A stretch of 37,938 nucleotides of DNA from positions 1 through 37,938 of the forward strand of contig JALEPL010000036.1 of assembly GCA_022766245.1 (NCBI GenBank), given 5' to 3'. Source of the stretch: Lachnospiraceae bacterium. GTDB taxonomy: Bacteria; Bacillota; Clostridia; Lachnospirales; Lachnospiraceae. The translations under genes were made by a program, and so were the position numbers. The number at the start of each line of letters is the position of its first letter. Within the stretch, counting starts at the first letter, position 1. Below, piece by piece: positions 27,387-33,012 of the stretch. The notes beneath the pieces are model-generated. The model was not told the origin of the DNA. It ran no database searches and saw only the letters and a program-made list of their open reading frames with translations.

Positions 27387-27415
27387 TTGACTACCGTTGT
27401 TTTTCTTCGTATAAT
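27387..27415 (+). promoter_or_regulatory. Consensus promoter of the TetR gene
   Basis: TTGACT (27387-27392) and TATAAT (27410-27415) are separated by exactly 17 bases, a near-perfect sigma-A promoter. The leader that follows is about 150 bases and holds a family A repeat and CAACAAT/ATTGTTG inverted half-sites. Confidence 0.85.
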
Positions 27416-27503
27416 CAATGTAACTATCAACATATATTTTTTCCACCATCAATTCCAACAATATGTCACATAAACAACGGATTACTAAAATTGTTGAATG
27501 ACG

Positions 27504-27538
27504 GTAACTGTTCACTATGAAGGTACTGAATCAGTTAC
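27504..27538. repeat. Palindromic repeat family A, copy 4, in the TetR leader
   Basis: GTAACTGTTCA pairs with TGAATCAGTTAC (one bulged base), enclosing CTATGAAGGTAC. This is a longer variant of the family. It sits 28 bases before the TetR start codon, so it may influence translation or be an operator. Confidence 0.6.
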
Positions 27539-27566
27539 GAATAACGAATACAAAAGGAGGTATTCC

Positions 27567-28148
27567 ATGGATCTTCGTATCGCACGTACCCGTAAAAGTA
27601 TCATTAATGCCTTTATTCAGCTCCGAGCCTTGAAACCGCTGGAAAAAATTACCGTAAAAGAACTAGCTGAGCTGGCCTGTATCAACAAGGCCACCTTTTA
27701 CTCCCATTATCAGGACATCTATGATCTGTCCGAACAACTGGAAGAGGAAGCTATCCAATCGGTACTTGCCGCCATTCCCCACCCGGAGTACGTTACCAGC
27801 AACCAGTACTGTTTTGTGCAGGAGCTGGCCTTTGCCCTGTTGTCACAAAATGAACTGTTTCACATCCTGTTTTCAGGTTCCCGATCCCATCACTTTATTT
27901 CCAAGCTTGAGATAGCCTTAAAAGAGCAGATTTACGCCGCCTATCCCTACAAAAAAAACAGCCTGGAGATGGACCTGTTTCTGTCCTTTCTCATCCATGG
28001 CTGTTTTCATGCATTCTTCTCCCACCAAGAGGAAGACCTTGACACTGTCATCCGAATCCTTAGTCAGATTGATCAATGCCTGGTGAAAAATTATTCCTTT
28101 ACTGAGCCTGATGCTCCTTCATCTTCTCCCGAACAAACTGCTCCATAA
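27567..28148 (+). CDS. TetR/AcrR family transcriptional regulator
   Basis: This 193-residue protein has an N-terminal TetR DNA-binding domain (about 6-55, ITVKELAELACINKATFYSHYQDIYDL) and a helical C-terminal ligand or dimerisation domain. It starts at the ATG 6-7 bases after AAGGAGG; the longer frame upstream is only repeat sequence. It is divergent from glgB, so autoregulation or control of glgB is plausible but unproven. Its 3' end overlaps the convergent cytidylate-kinase-like gene by 50 bases. Confidence 0.88.
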   Translation: MDLRIARTRKSIINAFIQLRALKPLEKITVKELAELACINKATFYSHYQDIYDLSEQLEEEAIQSVLAAIPHPEYVTSNQYCFVQELAFALLSQNELFHILFSGSRSHHFISKLEIALKEQIYAAYPYKKNSLEMDLFLSFLIHGCFHAFFSHQEEDLDTVIRILSQIDQCLVKNYSFTEPDAPSSSPEQTAP

Positions 28149-28707
28149 TATCAGCGGTAGCCTCCAGTCCCAGAACGGAGCTGTTGATACACATAGAATA
28201 GTTTCTGGAATCGCCCCATTTCATCTTGCTGTAATGATTGTGGTACGCCTTACGCTCTCTGTCATGACGAAGCAGTGCAATTTTTGCCACATCCTCGCTC
28301 ATCTGACGCACCTCCATGATGCGGGCCAGCTTCTCCTCACGGTTGCCCAGCACGAAGAATGTCACCAGTCCCTCGCAACCTTTTAGAACAGTCTCTGCAT
28401 TTCGACCTACTACTATAAAAGACTCTCCTGCATCCGCCTTGCCCCGAATGAACTCAAACTGCATCTCTGCCACAATTTCCTCCGGTGAGTTGCTCATTCC
28501 CCGCACCTGACGATGCATAAAGGGCTTGCGCAGTCCCTCATCATATTTCTTTAATTTTGAGAGATCCATCCCCTTTTCCTCTGCAATATGATCCAAAAGC
28601 TTGTGATCATACAGTGGCAGTTCAAAACGCTGTGCCAAAAGCTCCGCAATGTGATGTCCCCCGCTGCCATACTCACGGCTGATGGCAATGATTACCTGTT
28701 TCCCCAT
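28099..28707 (-). CDS. Cytidylate kinase-like family protein
   Basis: This 202-residue protein has the start IIAISREYGSGGHHIAELLA and VVGRNAETVL of the cytidylate kinase-like P-loop family (Pfam Cytidylate_kin2). It differs from the true Cmk P-loop. The usual annotation is a nucleotide kinase of unknown substrate. Its upstream gap holds a 57-bp repeat copy. The last 50 bases overlap the 3' end of the TetR gene on the other strand. Confidence 0.85.
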   Translation of the reverse strand: MGKQVIIAISREYGSGGHHIAELLAQRFELPLYDHKLLDHIAEEKGMDLSKLKKYDEGLRKPFMHRQVRGMSNSPEEIVAEMQFEFIRGKADAGESFIVVGRNAETVLKGCEGLVTFFVLGNREEKLARIMEVRQMSEDVAKIALLRHDRERKAYHNHYSKMKWGDSRNYSMCINSSVLGLEATADIMEQFVREKMKEHQAQ

Positions 28708-28734
28708 ATCATACCTCCTAATAATCTTAACACC

Positions 28735-28791
28735 TGAATCATGTTCTTACGGCCTCATCAGTAAGTGATTCGGCCTGTTCTAAACAGTTAC
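28735..28791 (-). repeat. 57-bp dispersed repeat (family B), copy 2
   Basis: This differs from 18455-18511 at two positions, one in the hairpin loop and one in the GTAACTGTTCAG arm. As with copy 1, it lies between two minus-strand genes, here 9 bases after the permease stop and upstream of the cytidylate-kinase-like gene. The same orientation relative to transcription is kept in both copies. Confidence 0.8.
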
Positions 28792-28800
28792 CTTTAATCT

Positions 28801-30165
28801 TTAAATGTATCTCATAAAAATCATAATGGTACTGATTGCTAATGCAATACAGGTCGCCGGTACTGCATGCTTGCAGTACTCACCCCAGCTGATCGGATGT
28901 CCGGCTTTTGCTGCAGTAGCAGTACCAACTACATTGGCAGAAGCTCCAATAGGTGTTGCACTTCCACCGATATCCGTTCCCATAGCCAGCGCCCATGCTA
29001 ATGTAGCCAGCGGCACGCCGGTAGCGGCTGACAGCGTATTGATGACCGGAACCATAGTCGCTGCAAAAGGAATATTGTCGATAAATGCACTGGCAATGGC
29101 TGATACCCAGATAATGATCGCCACCATCAGATATGCATTTCCACCGCTGACATTCTGGATTGCCTCGGCGATAATCTCCAGAATACCAGTCTGCTCCAGA
29201 CCACCTACAACCACGAACAATCCGGTAAAGAACAGCAATGTCTTATAATCCACACCATGGATAATCTCCTGAATCCCTTTTTTTCCGGCGACAATTGCTG
29301 TGGTAATCAAAGTAACCACCGCCACAAACACACCAATGGTAGCCACGGTAAGTCCGGTGGAACCATGTGTCACCAAAAGCACCACAGTAACCACAAAAAT
29401 AATCGTGCTGATCACAAAACCTTTTCCATCCAAAATTGCGCTCTTCGGATCCGGCATTACACTCAGATCGACTTTCTCTCCGCCCTTCATCAGGCGTTTC
29501 CGGAAAGAAAAATAAAAGAATACCAGAGTAATTATCAGCGCAACAACCGCAATGAGACCCGTATTGGTCAAAAAGTCTGCAAAAGAGTAGCCCAATGCCG
29601 TACCGATAATAATATTTGGCGGATCTCCGCACATGGTGGCAGAGCCTCCCAGATTCGCACAGAAGATCTCCGCCATAATCATGGGCACCATATCAAACTT
29701 CAGCAATCGCGCCAGCTCAATGGTCACCGCCGCCAAAAACAGAATCACGGTGATACTGTCAATAAACATAGCCAGCACAAATGACATAATCATAAATGTA
29801 ATAAATATGGACAATGTCTTGTAGTGTACCATCTTCGCAATCCGCATGCAAAGCCATCTGAAAAAGCCTACCCGGGCCATTCCCTCCACCATAATCATCA
29901 TACCGGCTAGAAACAGAATTGTAGCCCAGTTAATACCGGATGAAGACTCCTTTGCCTCTCCTGCTACATGCCAGAATTCCGTTGTAAAAATACTGCGGAC
30001 ATTCAAAGTTTCCTCCACTGCCGTGAAGCTGTGCATTCCCAGACCGAATACGAAAAGTAATGTCAATGCGGCGCAGGTCAGAGTGATGTAATGCTTTTCA
30101 AATTTCTCCATAATAATCATCACAAACATCACAACAAAAATCACAACCGCCAGTACTTGTGCCAT
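28801..30165 (-). CDS. ArsB/NhaD/SLC13-type ion transporter
   Basis: This 454-residue protein has about 11 predicted membrane segments and two inverted family signature regions, LGGSATMCGDPPNIIIG and GGSATPIGASANVVG. They mark the ion transporter superfamily that includes CitM, ArsB, NhaD and SLC13 carriers. It could exchange Na+/H+ or take up an anion or dicarboxylate. No arsR or arsA-like gene is nearby, so arsenite export is not supported. RBS GAGGAGGA is upstream of the ATG, and a TTGACT/TAAAAT promoter lies at 30271-30298. Confidence 0.88.
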   Translation of the reverse strand: MAQVLAVVIFVVMFVMIIMEKFEKHYITLTCAALTLLFVFGLGMHSFTAVEETLNVRSIFTTEFWHVAGEAKESSSGINWATILFLAGMMIMVEGMARVGFFRWLCMRIAKMVHYKTLSIFITFMIMSFVLAMFIDSITVILFLAAVTIELARLLKFDMVPMIMAEIFCANLGGSATMCGDPPNIIIGTALGYSFADFLTNTGLIAVVALIITLVFFYFSFRKRLMKGGEKVDLSVMPDPKSAILDGKGFVISTIIFVVTVVLLVTHGSTGLTVATIGVFVAVVTLITTAIVAGKKGIQEIIHGVDYKTLLFFTGLFVVVGGLEQTGILEIIAEAIQNVSGGNAYLMVAIIIWVSAIASAFIDNIPFAATMVPVINTLSAATGVPLATLAWALAMGTDIGGSATPIGASANVVGTATAAKAGHPISWGEYCKHAVPATCIALAISTIMIFMRYI

Positions 30166-30203
30166 CCTAACTTCCTCCTCTTTTTTATGTATCTATGTTA
30201 TAT

Positions 30204-30227
30204 CTGTTCAGCGCAAACCCTGAACAG
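30204..30227. repeat. 8-bp inverted repeat in the permease leader
   Basis: CTGTTCAG (30204-30211) and CTGAACAG (30220-30227) are perfect inverted arms. The core CTGTTCAG also occurs in families A and B. It lies about 40 bases before the permease start, so a regulatory role is possible. Confidence 0.5.
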
Positions 30228-30270
30228 TCAATCATATTTTACGACATAGTATTCGGAAAAAACCAGATAT

Positions 30271-30298
30271 ATTTTACCAAATTGCATGAAATAGTCAA
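30271..30298 (-). promoter_or_regulatory. Promoter of the permease gene
   Basis: On the minus strand TTGACT (30293-30298) is 16 bases from TAAAAT (30271-30276). The spacing is one base short of optimal, but both boxes are good. Confidence 0.65.
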
Positions 30299-30340
30299 CA
30301 CAAATTCGGCAACTGTTTTCAAATAGAACGTCAAAATGTG

Positions 30341-30362
30341 AAAAAGCAGCCGAAACGGCTGC
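30341..30362 (-). terminator. murI terminator
   Basis: On the minus strand GCAGCCG pairs with CGGCTGC around a TTT loop, followed by TTTTTC. It ends the murI transcript, leaving about 190 bases of untranslated 3' region. The + strand version is preceded by As and followed by CTTTT, so it may work in both directions. Confidence 0.85.
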
Positions 30363-30554
30363 CTTTTCGAGGAGTTTAGTTATGAAAATGTTTTATCGTA
30401 ACTGCTCAGATTCAAGTGGTTCGATCAGTCTGAACAATTACTTGTATCAATATAAAAGATTGATGCCTCAATTGATAAGATCATTATAAAAATCAATTGT
30501 GTCCAATCTGTGTCGAATATCGAAAACATTTCTAAAATGATTCTAAACAAGATT
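30363..30554. other. Gene-free murI 3' region with inverted repeats
   Basis: This AT-rich 192-base stretch holds no open frame with a start signal. A GTAACTGCTCAGA/TCTGAACAATTAC imperfect inverted repeat lies at 30398-30441, related to the repeat ends of families A and B. A CAATTGAT/ATCAATTG repeat lies just beyond it. It is transcribed as part of the murI 3' end. Confidence 0.5.
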
Positions 30555-31319
30555 TTAGTTTTTCCCGCTTTCCATGAGCATCTGACACAGTGGAAGCTTG
30601 TCCGGGTCGCTGTTGATAAACTGTACCTGACCCGTCACATCCTCCGGTGCCAATTCCCCCATTTCCTGCAGTCTGCGTCTGGTCTCCCTGGCTACTCCTT
30701 CTCCCCCATCAAAAAATCTCACATCTTTTCCCAACGCCTGACGAATGGCTTCCTTTACGAAGGGAAAATGGGTGCACCCCAAAACCACTGCGTCCACCGG
30801 TTTATCCCGGTAATCCGCCAGTACAGAATTCAAATAGTCGTAAAGTTCCCGGGAAGAAAACTCTCCCCGCTCCACAAACCGTACCAGATCCGGACACGGC
30901 CTAGTCCAAATCTGTGCCTGGGACTCATACTGAGCCATCAGAGTCTGAAACTTTTTTTCGCGAATGGTCATGGGTGTAGCCAGCACCAGCACATGGGCGT
31001 TCTCCTGACATAAAACTGCCGGCTTTAAAGCCGGCTCAATACCAATGATGGGAATATCCGGATATCTGCTCCTCAGAATAGATACATCTGCACTGGTGGC
31101 TGTATTGCAGGCGATTACCACTGCCTTCACATGATGCCCCATCAATTCCTCCACATGCTCTTCCGTTAGCTGACGCACCTCCTCCAACGTCTTGCTTCCA
31201 TAAGGTGCCCGCATAGAATCTCCGTAAAATATGTAATTTTCATTGGGCATCAGTCGAACCAATTCCCGCAGAACGCTGATTCCACCCACTCCCGAATCAA
31301 ACACGCCGATGGGTCGCAT
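30555..31319 (-). CDS. murI: Glutamate racemase
   Basis: MurI converts L-glutamate to D-glutamate for peptidoglycan. The 254-residue enzyme has the family start PIGVFDSGVGG and its two catalytic cysteines, in VVIACNTATS and VLGCTHFPF. The start is placed at the fifth codon of the longer frame, with GGAGG 5 bases before it. It begins 18 bases after the stop of the 81-residue cysteine-repeat gene, so the two are likely co-transcribed. Confidence 0.96.
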   Translation of the reverse strand: MRPIGVFDSGVGGISVLRELVRLMPNENYIFYGDSMRAPYGSKTLEEVRQLTEEHVEELMGHHVKAVVIACNTATSADVSILRSRYPDIPIIGIEPALKPAVLCQENAHVLVLATPMTIREKKFQTLMAQYESQAQIWTRPCPDLVRFVERGEFSSRELYDYLNSVLADYRDKPVDAVVLGCTHFPFVKEAIRQALGKDVRFFDGGEGVARETRRRLQEMGELAPEDVTGQVQFINSDPDKLPLCQMLMESGKN

Positions 31320-31337
31320 CAAATCCTCCATCTTTTC

Positions 31338-31583
31338 CTAAGCTTCCTCCTTCATGCATGAGGTCACACGTTTTACATTGCAGTCCTGAATCCGTCCCGC
31401 ACTGCAATTCACCAACCCCTTCAGGAAACAAAATCCCTGTTCCTTTGCTGCTTCTTTTTCTAAAGCCTGCTGCTTTGCTTCATCCTCTAATGCACAATGG
31501 CTCACACGCTTCACATTGCAGTCCTGAATCCGTCCCGCACTGCAATCCACCAGACCTTTGAGAAAACAAAATCCGTTGCTCAT
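31338..31583 (-). CDS. Tandem cysteine-repeat small protein (CX7CX7CX7C, two modules)
   Basis: I do not recognise this 81-residue protein. It has two 27-residue modules 46 residues apart (C6, C14, C22, C30 and C52, C60, C68, C76). In each the four cysteines are spaced exactly eight residues apart. The shared consensus GFCFLKGLV(D/N)C is followed by SAGRIQDCNVKRV. The linker (about 31-49) is Glu/Lys/Ala-rich and probably helical. AGGAGG lies 7 bases before the ATG. Between modules most DNA differences are synonymous, except a 30-base core that is identical, so the protein is under selection. It has no signal peptide, leader-like N-terminus or double-glycine site. Metal binding, redox or post-translational modification are possible; none is shown. 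It precedes murI in an apparent operon. Confidence 0.85.
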   Translation of the reverse strand: MSNGFCFLKGLVDCSAGRIQDCNVKRVSHCALEDEAKQQALEKEAAKEQGFCFLKGLVNCSAGRIQDCNVKRVTSCMKEEA

Positions 31584-31677
31584 CCAATACCTCCTATATG
31601 TAACCTGCTTTTCTCCCCCAAGGTCTCTTCTATTAAGCTGTAATCACAACAAAATTCGTACCTTCACAATTATAGTC

Positions 31678-31706
31678 ATTCTAACATCTGGTTTCTGGAA
31701 TGGCAA
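31678..31706 (-). promoter_or_regulatory. Promoter of the cysteine-repeat gene and murI
   Basis: On the minus strand TTGCCA (31701-31706) is 17 bases from TAGAAT (31678-31683). A TATAAT lies a few bases further down as an alternative -10. A degenerate family A repeat (31640-31677) follows in the leader. Confidence 0.55.
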
Positions 31707-31787
31707 CCACTTTTCCTCAATTTGTATTTCTTGGTATCTCTTTTGTGTCCATTTTTTCTTGCCATCCTCTACGACAACGTGCTACCA

Positions 31788-31793
31788 TATAAT
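31788..31793 (+). promoter_or_regulatory. -10 box upstream of the 98-residue hypothetical gene
   Basis: A perfect TATAAT lies 20 bases before the ATG at 31813. No good -35 is visible at 16-18 bases, so this is only a weak promoter call. The rest of 31584-31812 holds the divergent leader of the cysteine-repeat gene. Confidence 0.35.
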
Positions 31794-31812
31794 ACTAGAA
31801 AGGATGATTCCC

Positions 31813-32109
31813 ATGATTCAACGCAACAGTCTTTTTTCCATTCCATTTTACAAGAAAAGTGTCTTCACCGGCAGCGAGCAGGGCATGCGCTATAAAATCG
31901 AATGCGTTAAGCCCTCTGATGAAGGTGAGGAGCCCGTTTTAAAGGCCACCTATTGGCCGGGTCCTCTATGCTATTCCGCCACTCCGGATGAACAAAAAAA
32001 ATCCGACACCTTTCCCTTTACGGATGAAGGTATCGGAAGTGCCTGTGACTGGCTCAATGAGATGTACCGCAAAAACGAAGCTCTGTTTCGTAAGGTACGG
32101 GTGCGTTGA
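31813..32109 (+). CDS. Small conserved-looking hypothetical protein
   Basis: This 98-residue protein begins MIQRNSLFSIPFYKKSVFTG. It contains YWPGPLCYSATPDEQK and a C-terminal helical WLNEMYRKNEALF segment. It has no membrane segment or signal peptide. An AAAGG ribosome binding site is placed 9 bases before the ATG. Proteins of this shape are common as hypotheticals in Clostridia; I cannot assign a function. It is divergent from the cysteine-repeat gene. Confidence 0.7.
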   Translation: MIQRNSLFSIPFYKKSVFTGSEQGMRYKIECVKPSDEGEEPVLKATYWPGPLCYSATPDEQKKSDTFPFTDEGIGSACDWLNEMYRKNEALFRKVRVR

Positions 32110-32123
32110 TCCTACACTTGTTC

Positions 32124-32306
32124 TTACATCTGATGGCGCACCACTTTATACTCATCATATAACTGGTAATATGGACAGCCCCTGGTATTTCCTGTAAGGA
32201 AACGCACCATGTCATCCTCGTCCAGATTCAAGTCACATACATAGTATTCATATTCATCATCGTAGACAAAGTTCACACATGTCTCGCAGGCGGTCTGTTC
32301 GCTCAT
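32124..32306 (-). CDS. Four-cysteine small protein (probably DUF6472)
   Basis: This 60-residue acidic protein has cysteines at C7, C10, C24 and C44 (CETC...YYVC...GC). The spacing would suit a zinc or iron-sulfur site. The ending DEYKVVRHQM and the YDDEYEYYVC segment recall the DUF6472 family of Lachnospiraceae; that identity is from memory. The start lies 2 bases after the stop codon of the upstream membrane protein, whose final codons contain its ribosome binding site (AGAGGTGAG). Confidence 0.75.
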   Translation of the reverse strand: MSEQTACETCVNFVYDDEYEYYVCDLNLDEDDMVRFLTGNTRGCPYYQLYDEYKVVRHQM

Positions 32307-32308
32307 GG

Positions 32309-32818
32309 TTACTCACCTCTTTTGATACGGCTGGCATATCGCCGCGCCATCATATCCAGCATATTATCATCCGGCTCGAACAGGATAACCACCACATTCT
32401 CCCCCTGCGTGTAAACCGCCTCGTATATTTTGCGGTCTTCTTCACCGGATGTGTAATCTCTTTTCATGATATTCATGTTTTCATGATAGTTCCGCAGTTC
32501 CGGTGCTCCCTTTGGTGCAATGAGCTGCAGTGTCTCCATTTCGATGGTCGCCAAATTCTTGCGACGCTTTTTATTTTTAATCTTTGCAAAGGAAAGTCTT
32601 CCCTCAATATAGCTGTACTCATACTCCACGCGGGAAGTAGCCCGTACCGCATAAAACAATCCACCGGCAATCAAAAACAAAAGAACAAATAAAAGCTGAA
32701 AACTCAGCAAAAAACCAATCACACACGCAAAACACAAGATCATCAATCCACATGCCAGGATAATCTGCACTGCGGATGGTCTCTTTTTTACCAAAATCGT
32801 ATTTTCAAAAATACCCAT
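32309..32818 (-). CDS. Two-segment membrane protein (probably DUF6106)
   Basis: This 169-residue protein has two adjoining hydrophobic segments near the N-terminus (about 16-60), then a basic turn and a soluble domain of about 110 residues. It may belong to the DUF6106 family of small membrane proteins; that is from memory. No catalytic motif is seen. It pairs tightly with the four-cysteine gene, so the two probably act together or are co-regulated. A TATAAT box about 50 bases upstream could be its promoter. Confidence 0.7.
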   Translation of the reverse strand: MGIFENTILVKKRPSAVQIILACGLMILCFACVIGFLLSFQLLFVLLFLIAGGLFYAVRATSRVEYEYSYIEGRLSFAKIKNKKRRKNLATIEMETLQLIAPKGAPELRNYHENMNIMKRDYTSGEEDRKIYEAVYTQGENVVVILFEPDDNMLDMMARRYASRIKRGE

Positions 32819-32948
32819 ACAAAATCCTCTCTTGTTCTAATATTATAACGCTTACACATAAACACAAGAAAAATTATATCTCTTTCCCTCCCATTATTCC
32901 AGCACTTTATAAAACTTTTAGAAATGCTCCGGAAACGTGACAGAAAGC

Positions 32949-32977
32949 TGGATTTTTTCCCCGTTTTTCGGTACAAT
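32949..32977 (+). promoter_or_regulatory. Promoter of the glycogen debranching gene
   Basis: TGGATT (32949-32954) is 17 bases from TACAAT (32972-32977), the same -35 sequence and spacing as the pyrG promoter. Confidence 0.6.
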
Positions 32978-33012
32978 GAATTCAGTTACAAAAAATTATC
33001 TAGGAGGCTTTT

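Noticed and set aside
27498-27566. N-terminal extension of the TetR regulator
   Set aside because: The extension consists of family A repeat sequence, and AAGGAGG stands directly before the ATG at 27567.
28801-30165. Arsenite efflux pump ArsB
   Set aside because: The family is right but there is no arsenic gene neighbour; the same signatures occur in NhaD and SLC13-like carriers.
31338-31583. SCIFF-type six-cysteine ranthipeptide precursor
   Set aside because: The protein has eight cysteines in two repeated CX7 modules, not one cysteine-rich core, and no radical SAM maturase is in the window.
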